Assembly: GCF_023715885.1 (NCBI RefSeq)
Contig: NZ_JAMBOY010000002.1
Coordinates: 62,001-126,000 of the forward strand
Direction: 5' to 3'
DNA: 64,000 nucleotides
From: Microbacterium hydrocarbonoxydans
GTDB taxonomy: Bacteria; Actinomycetota; Actinomycetes; Actinomycetales; Microbacteriaceae
In this document: one piece after another, positions 35,101 to 44,175 of the stretch
How positions within the stretch are numbered: the stretch's first letter is position 1
Layout: each line of letters opens with the position of its first letter
Notes under the pieces: model-generated
The model's input: the letters and a program-made list of their open reading frames with translations, nothing else
Databases searched by the model: none
What the model was told of the DNA's origin: nothing
Translations under genes and position numbers: made by a program

Positions 35101-35171
35101 CCTCTCGTGCAGAAGAGATCACGCGCGCAGAAGACTTCACGCGCGCAAGTGGGATCAGGCGTGCAGAGCCG
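35101..35171. repeat. 18-bp imperfect tandem repeat between yraN and the DUF2469 gene
   Basis: Four imperfect copies with exact 18-base period begin near 35101, 35119, 35137 and 35155; the conserved part is TCACGCGCGCA-like. On the plus strand a 46-codon frame (ATG 35049 to 35189) would read it as a hexapeptide repeat (SRAEEI, TRAEDF, TRASGI, RRAEPS). That frame has no clear ribosome site and runs antisense into the next gene, so I do not call it a gene. Confidence 0.6.
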
Positions 35172-35498
35172 TCACTCGCCGTCGAGTGAGAGCTCCTGGG
35201 GCAGTTCGAACTCGCGGCGCTGAAGCTCCTCCACGTTGACGTCCTTGAACGTCAGCACCCGCACGGCCTTGACGAAGCGGTCGGCACGGTAGATGTCCCA
35301 CACCCAGACGTCGCTCATGGAGATCTCGAAGTAGAAGTCGTGCTCGGTGTCACGTCGGACCACGTTCACCTCGTTGGCGAGATAGAACCGCCGCTCCGTC
35401 TCGACGACGTACTGGAACTGCGAGACGACGTCGCGGTACTCGCGGAACAGAGCCAGCTCGAGTTCGCGGTCGTAGTCGTCGAATGCTTCCTCATCCAT
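35172..35498 (-). CDS. DUF2469 family protein
   Basis: 108 residues, highly acidic start MDEEAFDDYDRELELALFREYRDVVSQFQYVVETERRFYLAN. This is the conserved actinobacterial DUF2469 family, always found between rnhB and yraN, as here. The function is unknown. Confidence 0.85.
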   Translation of the reverse strand: MDEEAFDDYDRELELALFREYRDVVSQFQYVVETERRFYLANEVNVVRRDTEHDFYFEISMSDVWVWDIYRADRFVKAVRVLTFKDVNVEELQRREFELPQELSLDGE

Positions 35499-35540
35499 GA
35501 TGAGTCCATCCTAGAGTCGGCACGGGCAGTCGTCGCACGC

Positions 35541-36203
35541 TCAGAAGAGGGTCGGCGCGTCGGCGATCGCCCATGACGATCGATGGTGGGGCGAGAGCCC
35601 GAGCGAACGGATCGCGTCCCGATGCTCGACGCTCGCGTACCCCTTGTTCCGGTCCCACTGGTACGGCGGGTGGTCGACGTGCAGCTCGGTCATGTAGCTG
35701 TCACGGGCGACCTTCGCGATGACCGACGCCGCGGAGACCGAGGCGCAGTCGCGGTCGGCCTTGACGACCGACCGCACCCGCAGGGGCACGGGATGCACGG
35801 CGGAGACGTAGTCGTGGTTGCCGTCCAGAAGCACGAGCGCGTTGGACACCGCGACGCCCTGCTCGACCACGCTCTGCACCGCCCGGGATGCTGCCAGACC
35901 GAGAGCCCGCATGATGCCGACCTGATCGATCTCCGCAGCCGTCGCCCATCCGACCCCTGAGGCCTGCACCCACGCTGCGGCGCGGGCCGCGACGTCGGGA
36001 CGCCGTCTCTCCGTCACCAGCTTCGAGTCACGGAGCCCTTCGGGGACGCGTCGGCGTGCGCCCTTGGCGTCCATCACCGCTGCGCCGACCGCCACGGGGC
36101 CGGCGAGGGCGCCGCGGCCAACCTCGTCGAGCGAGATGATGAGCTCGCACTCCTCGGTCAGGAGTCTGCGTTCGAGCGTGAGCTTCGGTGCGACGACGGT
36201 CAT
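35541..36203 (-). CDS. rnhB: Ribonuclease HII
   Basis: 220 residues. It removes ribonucleotides from DNA. SLDEVGRGALAGPV holds the first Asp-Glu pair, ALVLLDGNHDY the next Asp, and KADRDCASVSAASVIAKVARD the last. The start overlaps the lepB stop by four bases. Confidence 0.95.
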   Translation of the reverse strand: MTVVAPKLTLERRLLTEECELIISLDEVGRGALAGPVAVGAAVMDAKGARRRVPEGLRDSKLVTERRRPDVAARAAAWVQASGVGWATAAEIDQVGIMRALGLAASRAVQSVVEQGVAVSNALVLLDGNHDYVSAVHPVPLRVRSVVKADRDCASVSAASVIAKVARDSYMTELHVDHPPYQWDRNKGYASVEHRDAIRSLGLSPHHRSSWAIADAPTLF

Positions 36204-36934
36204 TCCGCCTCCGGCACTCCGTTGAAACTGTCGTGCTGACCGTCGATCGTTCCCATGCGGTCGAGCGGCCAGGTCGTGAAGAAAGCCTTGCCGACGACGT
36301 TGTCGAGGGGCACGAAACCGCCGCTGGGGAGATCCTGATGCGCGCGGGAATCGCGCGAACGGTCGCGGTTGTCTCCGAGCACCCAGATGGAGTCATCGGG
36401 CACGACCACGTCGAACGGCTCGTTGGATGCCGCGGTGTCGCCCTCGGGCAAATCGAGGTAGTCCAGTTCGTCGATGGGAGCGCCGTTGATCGTGATCTGG
36501 CCGAGCGCGTTGCAACACACGACGTGGTCTCCCGGCAGCCCGATGACGCGTTTGACGAGGTGGTCCTGCGAGTCCGACGCTGAGATGCCGACGACGGTGA
36601 GAACCCAATCGACGGCCTGGATGAGCGGCGGCTGCGCGGGCGTCTGCGGCTGGCCCTCGAGCCACCCGCCGGGATCCTTGAAGACCACCACGTCTCCGCG
36701 CTCGTAGTCGGTCCAGCGCGGAGTCAGCTCGTCGACGAGGATCCGATCGTCGACCATGAGCGTGCGCTCCATCGACGCCGACGGGATGAAGAACGAGCGG
36801 ACGATGAACGTCTTCACGACGAACGAGACCAGGGCGGCGATGACGATGATGATCAGGACGTCCCGCAGGAAGACCAGGAATCCGCGGCGCCGTCGTGTTC
36901 GAGGCGTGGATGCGGCGGCGGAGTCAGTCGTCAT
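36200..36934 (-). CDS. lepB: Signal peptidase I
   Basis: 244 residues. One N-terminal TM (VLIIIVIAALVSFVVKTFIV) precedes the catalytic domain. The nucleophile Ser is in IPSASMERTL, the Lys in DHLVKRVIGLPGD, and the GDNRDRSRDSR box is complete. It cleaves signal peptides of exported proteins at the membrane. It lies downstream of rplS with a terminator between them and is coupled to rnhB. Confidence 0.96.
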   Translation of the reverse strand: MTTDSAAASTPRTRRRRGFLVFLRDVLIIIVIAALVSFVVKTFIVRSFFIPSASMERTLMVDDRILVDELTPRWTDYERGDVVVFKDPGGWLEGQPQTPAQPPLIQAVDWVLTVVGISASDSQDHLVKRVIGLPGDHVVCCNALGQITINGAPIDELDYLDLPEGDTAASNEPFDVVVPDDSIWVLGDNRDRSRDSRAHQDLPSGGFVPLDNVVGKAFFTTWPLDRMGTIDGQHDSFNGVPEAE

Positions 36935-37005
36935 CAGGTTCCTTCACAGAGTCGCACCGCGCGCAGGCGGCACTACCAAGGGTCGCACACCCCGGGGAGA
37001 ACAAA

Positions 37006-37034
37006 GCACCCCGGGACGTCGTGTCCCGGGGTGC
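37006..37034 (-). terminator. Terminator after rplS
   Basis: GCACCCCGGGAC and its exact complement form a 12-bp stem with a 5-base loop, 18 bases past the rplS stop. On the minus strand it is followed by CTTTGTT, so it is a regular intrinsic terminator. Confidence 0.88.
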
Positions 37035-37051
37035 TGAGGAGATGGCGAACG

Positions 37052-37399
37052 TCAGTTGTCGCGCTTCTCCTTGATCTTCGCCTTCTTGCCGCGCAGCTGG
37101 CGGAGGTAGTAGAGCTTCGCGCGACGCACGTCACCGCGCGTGACGACCTCGATGTGGTCGATCACCGGGGAGTGCACGGGGAAGGTGCGCTCGACACCGA
37201 CCTGGAAGCTGATCTTGCGGACCGTGAAGGTCTCGCGAACGCCGTCGCCCTGGCGGCCGATGACGACGCCCTTGAAGACCTGGATACGGGAGCGGCTGCC
37301 CTCGGTGATGTTGACGTGCACGTTGACGGTGTCACCGGGGTGGAAGACAGGAATGTCGGAACGGAGCGAAGCCGCGTCGACGGCGTCGAGGATCTGCAT
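37052..37399 (-). CDS. rplS: 50S ribosomal protein L19
   Basis: 115 residues from ATG 37399. Typical L19 sequence: [55 protein letters not shown] and the end [14 protein letters not shown]. It is single-cistron, with its own promoter and terminator. The much longer open frame to 38473 is a high-GC artefact. Confidence 0.97.
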   Translation of the reverse strand: MQILDAVDAASLRSDIPVFHPGDTVNVHVNITEGSRSRIQVFKGVVIGRQGDGVRETFTVRKISFQVGVERTFPVHSPVIDHIEVVTRGDVRRAKLYYLRQLRGKKAKIKEKRDN

Positions 37400-37529
37400 G
37401 ATCGTCTCTCTCTGCATTCGCCACAGGTCGGATGCATGATTTCGGAAGGAACAAGAAAGGTGTGTGCTGAACGGCGCCGAAGCGACCGCGGGCTCCCCTG
37501 AGGCAGAGCCGGTCACGGCACAAGGAACT

Positions 37530-37558
37530 ATTCTGCCACGGATGCGTCGCGCCACCAA
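37530..37558 (-). promoter_or_regulatory. rplS promoter
   Basis: On the minus strand TTGGTG (37558-37553), 17 bases, then CAGAAT (37535-37530). The -10 region TGGCAGAATAG is identical to the one in front of rpsP. It gives a leader of about 120 bases containing a GGCTC/GAGCC hairpin (37491-37510). Confidence 0.55.
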
Positions 37559-37575
37559 AACGCGGCGCTGATCCG

Positions 37576-38067
37576 TCAGCCGTCGGGCTGATCCGTCTCG
37601 CGGACGATGATGACCTCCCGCGGTCGGGTCGTGGACGTGGTCTCGCCGACGCGCGGAATCGTCGACCAGCCGATGGTCTCTCGGATGCGCGCACCGCTCC
37701 CCCGCGCCTCGTTCCAGAGCTGCCAGAGCTGAAGCCAGATCAACGCGATACCGGCGACGATCGCCGCCGTGAGGAGCCACCCGAACGCCCCGTCGATGAA
37801 CAGCCCGACGGCGATGGTGAGTCCGTGCCAGACGGTGAATCCGGCGACGTCCCACCAGGAGACCGCCCGCTCGGCGCGCACCGACGGACGAGACCGCGTG
37901 AGAAGGGTGAGAAGCAGCTGCCCGAGGAATACCGACGGCACGGCGATGAACAGGACCCACAGGATCGCCCACCCGCCTTGGAACACGCCCCATCCGACGA
38001 GGAGCCACAGTGGCAGCAGGAACGCGGCCGGGAGCAACCACCGGAAGAAGGCCTGTCGCAACCACAT
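37576..38067 (-). CDS. Four-TM membrane protein of unknown function
   Basis: 163 residues with four hydrophobic segments ([77 protein letters not shown]), very Trp-rich, and a soluble C-terminus ending [14 protein letters not shown]. No family recognised. It stands alone between rplS and the divergent map gene. Confidence 0.7.
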   Translation of the reverse strand: MWLRQAFFRWLLPAAFLLPLWLLVGWGVFQGGWAILWVLFIAVPSVFLGQLLLTLLTRSRPSVRAERAVSWWDVAGFTVWHGLTIAVGLFIDGAFGWLLTAAIVAGIALIWLQLWQLWNEARGSGARIRETIGWSTIPRVGETTSTTRPREVIIVRETDQPDG

Positions 38068-38178
38068 GTGTCGATGGTACGACGGCCTGCCGGGTACGTC
38101 CGCGGGTGTTCGCTCTGAGCGCGTGCGATCCCCGTGGGGCTCCGATCAGAGAGAATGGAACGGACGAGAGGACACCCG

Positions 38179-38961
38179 ATGATCGAACTGCGCACCCCCG
38201 CCGAGATCGACGAGATGCGCGCGGCAGGACGTTTCGTCGCCGAGACGCTGGCGACGCTGCGCGATGACACGAAGGTCGGCACGAACCTCCTGTCGATCGA
38301 CCGTCGCGCGCACGACATGATCCGCAAGGCGGGTGCCGAGTCCTGCTACATCGACTACCACCCCTCGTTCGGTGCGAGCCCTTTCGGCAAGGTGATCTGC
38401 ACGTCTGTGAACGACGCCGTCCTGCACGGACTCCCCCACGACTACACGCTTCGCGACGGTGACCTCGTCTCACTCGACTTCGCGGTGTCCGTCGACGGCT
38501 GGGTGGCCGACTCGGCAGTCTCCTTCATCGTCGGAACACCACGCGACGAAGACCTCAGGCTCATCGACACCACAGAGCGCGCTCTGGCGGCCGCGATCGA
38601 CGCGGCGACCGTAGGCAACCGCATCGGCGACATCTCGGCCGCCATCGCCGCGGTGTCGCACGGCGAGGGGTACTCCATCAACACCGACTTCGGCGGCCAC
38701 GGCGTCGGTCGCATCATGCACTGCGACCCGCACGTGCCGAACGACGGCCGAGCCGGACGCGGCTTCCCACTGCGCGAGGGACTCGTGTTCGCCCTCGAGC
38801 CCTGGCTGCTCGCGACCACCGACGAATTGGTCACCGATCCCGACGGCTGGACGCTGCGCAGCGTGGACGGCTCCCGTGGCGCGCACTCCGAGCACACGGT
38901 CGCGGTGACGGCCGAGGGCCCGATCGTGCTCACCGACCGCTCGTTCCTGGGCGTGGACTAA
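38179..38961 (+). CDS. map: Methionine aminopeptidase
   Basis: 260 residues from ATG 38179, with AGAGGA eight bases upstream. It removes the initiator methionine. The metal ligands of the type I family are visible: [16 protein letters not shown] (two Asp), [10 protein letters not shown] (His), FALEPWL (Glu) and SEHTVAV (Glu), with NDAVLHGLP holding the substrate His. It is monocistronic and convergent with the repair gene that follows. Confidence 0.95.
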   Translation: MIELRTPAEIDEMRAAGRFVAETLATLRDDTKVGTNLLSIDRRAHDMIRKAGAESCYIDYHPSFGASPFGKVICTSVNDAVLHGLPHDYTLRDGDLVSLDFAVSVDGWVADSAVSFIVGTPRDEDLRLIDTTERALAAAIDAATVGNRIGDISAAIAAVSHGEGYSINTDFGGHGVGRIMHCDPHVPNDGRAGRGFPLREGLVFALEPWLLATTDELVTDPDGWTLRSVDGSRGAHSEHTVAVTAEGPIVLTDRSFLGVD

Positions 38962-38967
38962 AGCCGC

Positions 38968-39414
38968 TCAGTCGGCGGCCGACGCCCGCTCCCAGCCTGC
39001 GACGGGCCCGTCGAGGACATGGAACAGCGGATGCGGCTCGGGCGTCGTCACGCCCGACCAGAGCTCCAGGAGGTCGGGGCTGCGCCCTGCGAGCTTCGCT
39101 GTGAGGTGACCCCACTCGAAGCCGAGCTGCCCCGTGGTGACGGAGAGCGCCTCGACCTGGCGTGCCGCAGCACGGTCGATGCGACTCCGGTCGAACCGAT
39201 AACCGCGCTCATCCGCTTCGACGGCTATCGCCTCGAGGTACGAGCCGAGCGCATCGAGCGGCTCGGGCGCTGCTCGGAACCTCTCCAGCTGGGGATGTCT
39301 GTCCCACCCGCGAGTGCGTCCGGCGAGGACGGCTTGCGCGAGGAGGGTCTCCCGCCAGCACGCCACCAGTCCCTGACGATCGAGATACTGCGGATGCAGC
39401 GACCAGATCCTCAT
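38968..39414 (-). CDS. Pyrimidine dimer DNA glycosylase family protein
   Basis: 148 residues from ATG 39414. MRIWSLHPQYLDRQGLVACWRETLLAQAVL with HPQLERFR and EADERGYRFDRSRID is the pattern of the short family related to T4 endonuclease V (Pyr_excise). If active it would nick DNA at UV dimers. The start overlaps the methyltransferase stop (ATGA), suggesting a two-gene operon. The extension to 39570 lies inside the upstream gene and is not used. Confidence 0.72.
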   Translation of the reverse strand: MRIWSLHPQYLDRQGLVACWRETLLAQAVLAGRTRGWDRHPQLERFRAAPEPLDALGSYLEAIAVEADERGYRFDRSRIDRAAARQVEALSVTTGQLGFEWGHLTAKLAGRSPDLLELWSGVTTPEPHPLFHVLDGPVAGWERASAAD

Positions 39415-40145
39415 ACCCGCGTGTAGAGGTACACGTCGGTCAGATGCGGCAACTCCAAGCCGTCGAGACCGCGCGTCGCGGCATCCGCGTCCAGGATCTC
39501 CTCGATCGCGGCCGTCATCGCCGCCTTCGCCGATGGTTCGGCGACGAGGTACGTGCTCACGGTCGACCACCGTGCGAGATAGTCGTCGCGGGTGATCGGC
39601 TCGCTCCAGTGGAATGATTCGAGACGGTCGAAACGGAATCCCGGGAGGTCCTCCGCCGTGCTGGTCGTCTCATCGGCCTCGCCCACAGCGGGGTGGATGA
39701 CGCGTGCTGCCGCCGTGTCCCACGAGCATGCGGGATCGGACCGATTCCACAGCAGGCCGAGCGTTCCGCCGGGCCGAAGCACCCGCGCGATCTCCGCGCA
39801 GGCTCGCACCCGGTCGAACCAGTGGAAAGCCTGCGCCACCGCCACGACGTCGACGGCAGCGTCCCCGACGGGGATCTGCTCCGCGTCACCGGCGAGAGCC
39901 TGCACGGTGGGCAGCTTCTCTCGGAGGACCTCGAGCATGGCGGCCGACGGCTCGACAGCCATGACCCGGTCGGCGCGATCCACGAGATGTTCGGTGAACT
40001 TCCCAGTACCGGCTCCCAGGTCGAGAGCGACACCGACGTGGCGCGGGACGATGGCATCCGCCGCGACCGCGGGGAACCCGGGCCGGTATCGGTCGTAGTC
40101 CGCTCCGATTCCCTCGAACGATCTCGCCAGTGCCTCATCGACCAT
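39411..40145 (-). CDS. Class I SAM-dependent methyltransferase
   Basis: 244 residues. Motif I is VALDLGAGTGKFTEHL, then VMAVEPSAAML, GDAEQIPVGDAAVDVVAVAQAFHWF and RVLRPGGTLGLLWNR. It resembles the Methyltransf_11 group acting on small molecules or fatty acids; the substrate is unknown. It is cotranscribed with the glycosylase gene and divergent from the phosphatase gene. Confidence 0.85.
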   Translation of the reverse strand: MVDEALARSFEGIGADYDRYRPGFPAVAADAIVPRHVGVALDLGAGTGKFTEHLVDRADRVMAVEPSAAMLEVLREKLPTVQALAGDAEQIPVGDAAVDVVAVAQAFHWFDRVRACAEIARVLRPGGTLGLLWNRSDPACSWDTAAARVIHPAVGEADETTSTAEDLPGFRFDRLESFHWSEPITRDDYLARWSTVSTYLVAEPSAKAAMTAAIEEILDADAATRGLDGLELPHLTDVYLYTRV

Positions 40146-40204
40146 GCTCCGACGGTATCAGCCCGTGCGTCGACGCCTCGCACCGCCTGTGCCATCCTGA
40201 GGGC

Positions 40205-40798
40205 ATGATCCCGCAGGACCGTCACGTGCCGGAGCGAGTGCTCCTGGCCCGCCACGGCGAGACGGAGTGGAATCTGGAGCACCGGCTGCACGGGCAGCTG
40301 GACTCGCCTCTGACGGCCGAAGGCGAGCGGCAGGCGGCATCCGTGGCCGAGCGACTCATCGGTCAGGGTGTCGCAATCGTCTGCTCGAGTCCGCTGGGGC
40401 GTGCACTGCGCACCGCCGTGGTGATCGCCGAGCGGCTGGGAGTCGATCTCGTCGAGATCCCAGAGCTCGCCGAAGTCCACCACGGGCAGATGGCGGGGAT
40501 GACCTGGGACGAGATCGACGTGCGCTTCCCCACGGCCAGGGAGGAACGCGCCGCGAACCGCTACGGCTGGGCGTTCCCCGGTGGCGAGAGCTACGCGCAG
40601 GCACGCGCCCGCGCACGCCGAGCGCTGACGTCCTGCGGCTGGTCGGCACCGGGCACACCGCTGATCGTCAGCCACGAGATGATCGGGCGGATGCTGCGTG
40701 CCGAACTCCGCGGACTCGATGCGTCGAGCGCGTTGGCGCTCCGGCATCCGCACGGGGTGGTCTTCGAGATAGACCGGCGCGGCGAGCGGATGCTCTAG
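40205..40798 (+). CDS. Histidine phosphatase family protein
   Basis: 197 residues from ATG 40205. The phosphoglycerate-mutase-like core is [25 protein letters not shown] with the catalytic His in ARHGE, then [11 protein letters not shown], the Glu in [12 protein letters not shown] and the second His in [11 protein letters not shown]. Substrate not determinable. The stop overlaps the convergent trmD stop. Confidence 0.87.
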   Translation: MIPQDRHVPERVLLARHGETEWNLEHRLHGQLDSPLTAEGERQAASVAERLIGQGVAIVCSSPLGRALRTAVVIAERLGVDLVEIPELAEVHHGQMAGMTWDEIDVRFPTAREERAANRYGWAFPGGESYAQARARARRALTSCGWSAPGTPLIVSHEMIGRMLRAELRGLDASSALALRHPHGVVFEIDRRGERML

Positions 40799-41496
40799 GA
40801 CTCGTCGCCGGGCAGCAGATCGGGACGGCGGAGCCGGGTGCGCTCGAACTGCTGCTCGCGGCGCCACGCGGCGATGGCGGCATGGTTGCCGCTGAGCAGC
40901 ACATCGGGCACGGGCCGGTCCCGCCACAGGGACGGCTTCGTGTACGACGGGTACTCGAGCAGACCGTCCTCGTGAGACTCCTCGACCAGGCTCTCGGGAT
41001 TGCCGACCACGCCGGGGATCAGGCGTCCGATGGCCTCGATCATCGCCATCGTGGCGACCTCTCCCCCGTTCAGCACGTAATCGCCGAGGCTGATCAGCCG
41101 CACCTCGCCGCGCGTCGCCGCGTATTCGAAGACGCGTTCGTCGATGCCCTCGTAGCGCCCGCATCCGAAGATGAGGTGGTCGCTTCCGCTCAGCTCGCGC
41201 GCGGAGGCCTGCGTGAACACCTCGCCTGCGGGAGAGGGGAAGATGATGGTCGGCCGAACCGACGCGTCGATCGCCGCGAGATCGTCGATCGCGGCGGCCC
41301 ACGGCTCCGGCTTCATGACCATGCCGGCACCGCCGCCGTACGGCGTGTCATCGACCGTGCGGTGCCGATCGTGGGTCCAGTCGCGCAGATCGTGGACGTT
41401 CAGGTCGAGGAGACCGGTGCTGCGAGCCTTGCCGAGCAGCGAAAGGGTCAAACCGTCGAAGTACGACGGGAAGATCGAGACGACGTCGATGCGCAC
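40795..41496 (-). CDS. trmD: tRNA (guanine37-N1)-methyltransferase
   Basis: 233 residues. It methylates G37 next to the anticodon. The knot region [13 protein letters not shown] and [14 protein letters not shown] with the N-terminal [13 protein letters not shown] and [13 protein letters not shown] are diagnostic. It lies after rimM in the rpsP-KH-rimM-trmD operon. Confidence 0.97.
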   Translation of the reverse strand: MRIDVVSIFPSYFDGLTLSLLGKARSTGLLDLNVHDLRDWTHDRHRTVDDTPYGGGAGMVMKPEPWAAAIDDLAAIDASVRPTIIFPSPAGEVFTQASARELSGSDHLIFGCGRYEGIDERVFEYAATRGEVRLISLGDYVLNGGEVATMAMIEAIGRLIPGVVGNPESLVEESHEDGLLEYPSYTKPSLWRDRPVPDVLLSGNHAAIAAWRREQQFERTRLRRPDLLPGDES

Positions 41497-41516
41497 GAGG
41501 AGAACCGGGTCAGGGC

Positions 41517-42137
41517 TCAGGAGGTCGCGTCGGAGCCGGACGACTCTCCGGCATCCTCGACGCTCCCCGCGTTCGCGGCGTCTTCGGAGTCGGGCAGCTC
41601 CTCGAACAGCCCCGCGGGCGGCGTCACGACGACCCGTCCGGCGGCGATGTCGACGGTCGGCACGATGGCCTCGACGAACGGGACCATGACCTCCCGCTCG
41701 TGCGACTTGACGATGAGAAGGTCTTGTGCGGGCAGGTGCTCGACGCGGATCACGCGACCGACGACCATGTCGTCGCGGACGACGTCGAGACCTGTGAGCT
41801 GGTGGTCGTACCAGGCGTTGTCTTCCGGCTCGTCCGCGTCCTGGTCGATCCAGAGGATCGCGCGCACGAGGCTCTCGGCGGCGTCGCGATCATCGACATC
41901 CTGGAAGAAGACGACAGAATTCGCGTTCATGACGCGGTACTCGCGGACCGTCACGGTCTTGCCGTGCCACGGAGATGCCTCGGGCACCTGCAGCGTGAAC
42001 TCGGCACCCGGAGTGAAACGCCGCTCCGGGTTGTCGGTGTACAGCTCCAGCTTCAGTGCGCCCTTGAGGCCGTGGGCCTTGACGAGACGCCCCACACGGA
42101 GCTGGTTCTTGCCCTGGTTGCGGTCTTTCGGCACCAC
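41517..42137 (-). CDS. rimM: 16S rRNA processing protein RimM
   Basis: About 206 residues from GTG 42137 (a second GTG follows immediately). The upstream extension to 42182 would lie inside the KH gene. [26 protein letters not shown] is the RimM domain; the PRC-barrel part follows ([22 protein letters not shown]). The end is acidic and Ser-rich. It assists 30S maturation. It starts one base after the KH gene stop without a ribosome site, so it is probably translated by coupling. Confidence 0.93.
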   Translation of the reverse strand: MVPKDRNQGKNQLRVGRLVKAHGLKGALKLELYTDNPERRFTPGAEFTLQVPEASPWHGKTVTVREYRVMNANSVVFFQDVDDRDAAESLVRAILWIDQDADEPEDNAWYDHQLTGLDVVRDDMVVGRVIRVEHLPAQDLLIVKSHEREVMVPFVEAIVPTVDIAAGRVVVTPPAGLFEELPDSEDAANAGSVEDAGESSGSDATS

Positions 42138-42138
42138 G

Positions 42139-42369
42139 TCAGTCGTCCGCGACGTCGACGCGGACGCGCCGCCCGTCCGCAAGAGCGGAGACGAGCGTGC
42201 GCAGTGCCTTCGCGGTGCGGCCGCCGCGCCCGATCACGCGTCCACGGTCGTCGGGGTGCACGCGCACCTCGAGGAGATCGCCTCGCGGCGATGTGGAGGC
42301 GTTGATGCGGACATCCTCAGGGTGATCGACGATCCCCTTGACGATGTGTTCGAGCGCGGCGGCGAGCAC
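42139..42369 (-). CDS. khpA: KH-domain RNA-binding protein (KhpA)
   Basis: 76 residues, a single KH domain with the GxxG loop in VIGRGGRTAKALRTLV. KhpA binds RNA and affects cell division or sRNAs in other Gram-positives. It sits between rpsP and rimM, the conserved place. Confidence 0.9.
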   Translation of the reverse strand: MLAAALEHIVKGIVDHPEDVRINASTSPRGDLLEVRVHPDDRGRVIGRGGRTAKALRTLVSALADGRRVRVDVADD

Positions 42370-42375
42370 GGCGGA

Positions 42376-42813
42376 TTACTCGGAGTCGGCGGCGGGAGCC
42401 TCAGCGGCCTCCGCGTCGGCCTCGGCGGCGGGAGCCTCCTCAGCGGGGGCCTCCTCCTTCTTCTCCGCCTTGGGCTTGATGACCGACTTCTTCGACGAGT
42501 CCGCCTCGAAAGCGGCCTTCTCGTCGGCGACCTTGAGGGTGGACTTCGCGTCCTTGTCACCCTTGAAGGTGCCCCAGTCGCCCGTGATCTTGAGAAGCGC
42601 GGTGACCTGCTCGGTCGGCTGGGCGCCGACGGAGAGCCAGTACTGCGCGCGCTCGGAGTCGATCTCGATGAACGAAGGCTCTTCGGTGGGGTGGTACTTG
42701 CCGATCTCCTCGATCACGCGACCGTCGCGCTTGGTGCGCGAGTCGGCGACGACGATGCGGTAGTAGGGCGCACGGATCTTGCCCAGGCGCTTGAGACGAA
42801 TCTTGACAGCCAC
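42376..42813 (-). CDS. rpsP: 30S ribosomal protein S16
   Basis: 145 residues from GTG 42813, which has AGGAGA seven bases upstream. [24 protein letters not shown] is the S16 start. The ~65-residue C-terminal extension rich in Lys/Ala/Glu is usual in actinobacteria. First gene of the rpsP-khpA-rimM-trmD operon. The larger open frame to 44121 is not real. Confidence 0.96.
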   Translation of the reverse strand: MAVKIRLKRLGKIRAPYYRIVVADSRTKRDGRVIEEIGKYHPTEEPSFIEIDSERAQYWLSVGAQPTEQVTALLKITGDWGTFKGDKDAKSTLKVADEKAAFEADSSKKSVIKPKAEKKEEAPAEEAPAAEADAEAAEAPAADSE

Positions 42814-42905
42814 GATTCTCCTGAATTGTGTGGAAGGAAACGAACCGGTCGCCTGGAGAGTGGGGTGCACATCCGGCGGAAGCTCAGAGGGAGGACTCGT
42901 GCTGG

Positions 42906-42942
42906 ATAGAGGGTCGAGCACGTCGTCCGACCCTCTATTCTG
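42906..42942 (-). promoter_or_regulatory. rpsP promoter with overlapping inverted repeat
   Basis: CAGAAT (42942-42937 on the minus strand) lies in TGGCAGAATAG, the same 11 bases as in the rplS promoter; no convincing -35 is seen. Starting inside this -10 is a perfect inverted repeat, ATAGAGGGTCG and its complement, arms at 42928-42938 and 42906-42916, 11 bases apart. Its centre would lie just past the transcript start, so it could be an operator or a 5'-end hairpin. Confidence 0.5.
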
Positions 42943-43020
42943 CCAGATCACCGGCCCGGTCGCGAAACGCGGAGACACGATGCCCGTCGTGTCGCTGGGG
43001 TCGCGTGCCAGACTGTGCGG

Positions 43021-44172
43021 GTGACACTCGAGTTCGCCCCCTCCGACCGTTCCACCGTCGGCCTGGAATGGGAGATCATGCTCGCCGATCCGGCGACCGG
43101 CGACCTCGTCGGGCGCGCTCCCGAACTGCTGGACGTCCTGGAGGCGAACAGTGCGGACGAGCGGTACACCGTGACGGGCGAGCTCCTGACGAACACCATC
43201 GAGGTCACGAGCGGAGTCGGCGACTCGGTCGCGCACGCGGTCGACGACATCGCGAACGCCATCACGGCAGTCCGGACTGCGACCGACCCGGCCGGCATCG
43301 AGCTGCTGTCCGCCGGCAGCCACCCGTTCGCGCAGTGGTACGACCAGGAGGTCACCGACAAGACGCGCTATCACACCCTCATCGAGCGCACCCAGTGGTG
43401 GGGACGCAACATGATGATCTGGGGCATCCACGTCCACATCGGTGTCGAGGACAGGCGCAAGGTCATCCCGATCATCAACGCCCTCTCGGCGTACCTCCCC
43501 CATCTCCAGGCCCTGTCGGCCTCCAGTCCGTTCTGGGCCGGGGAGCGCACGGGGTACGCGTCCAACCGCGCCCTCGTCTTCCAGCAGCTCCCCACCGCCG
43601 GTCTGCCCTGGCAGCTGCCCGACTGGGCCGCGTACGAGTCGTACCTCGACGACATGGTCAGAACCGGTGTCATGGCTGACGCCACCGAGGTCCGCTGGGA
43701 CATCCGTCCGGCTCCTCGATGGGGAACCATCGAGATCCGGGCGTGCGACGGGCTCTCGACGCTGCCGGAGCTCGCCGCCGTCGCCGCCCTCGTGCAGGTG
43801 CTGGTCGAGCACTTCTCTCGCGAGATGGACGAGGGGCGCGAGCTGCCGACCATGCCGTCGTGGTACCACCGGGAGAACAAGTGGCGCGCGGCGCGCTACG
43901 GGCTCGACGCGCGTCTGATCGTCGACGCCGACGGCACGCAGCGACCCGTGCGCGATCACCTCGCGGAGGTCCTCGACGAGCTCACGCCTGTGGCGCTGGA
44001 GCTCGGATGCGTGCGGGAGTTCGGGAGCATCTCCACGATCCTCGGCAATGGCGCCAGCTATGAGCGGCAGCTCACGATCGCGAACGCCACCGGCGGGGAC
44101 CTGCGTGCGGTCGTGCAGCACCTGATCCGGGAGTTCCGGTCGGGTCCCGAGGATTCGATCGAGGCGCCCTGA
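43021..44172 (+). CDS. Carboxylate-amine ligase, glutamate-cysteine ligase type 2 (YbdK)
   Basis: 383 residues from GTG 43021, chosen because [17 protein letters not shown] then matches family starts; GTG 43015 is possible. Members join glutamate and cysteine or related substrates. The Gcs2 pattern is clear: [58 protein letters not shown] and [10 protein letters not shown]. Actinobacteria of this group use mycothiol, so the true substrate is uncertain. Divergent from rpsP, convergent with the regulator gene three bases away. Confidence 0.88.
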   Translation: MTLEFAPSDRSTVGLEWEIMLADPATGDLVGRAPELLDVLEANSADERYTVTGELLTNTIEVTSGVGDSVAHAVDDIANAITAVRTATDPAGIELLSAGSHPFAQWYDQEVTDKTRYHTLIERTQWWGRNMMIWGIHVHIGVEDRRKVIPIINALSAYLPHLQALSASSPFWAGERTGYASNRALVFQQLPTAGLPWQLPDWAAYESYLDDMVRTGVMADATEVRWDIRPAPRWGTIEIRACDGLSTLPELAAVAALVQVLVEHFSREMDEGRELPTMPSWYHRENKWRAARYGLDARLIVDADGTQRPVRDHLAEVLDELTPVALELGCVREFGSISTILGNGASYERQLTIANATGGDLRAVVQHLIREFRSGPEDSIEAP

Positions 44173-44175
44173 CCG

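Noticed and set aside
35049..35189. 46-residue protein encoded over the 18-bp repeat
   Set aside because: No ribosome site, antisense overlap with the DUF2469 gene, and the peptide repeat simply follows the DNA repeat.
37052..38473. 473-codon minus-strand frame containing rplS
   Set aside because: Only its last 116 codons match L19; the rest overlaps the four-TM gene in another frame and lacks a promoter or ribosome site.
40267..42909. 880-codon plus-strand open frame across trmD, rimM and rpsP
   Set aside because: It is antisense to four well-recognised genes, its residue make-up is Arg/Asp-heavy as in high-GC shadow frames, and it has no motif. The same applies to the long frames at 9257-10747, 10039-11706, 12580-14052, 55785-58037 and 58452-60407.
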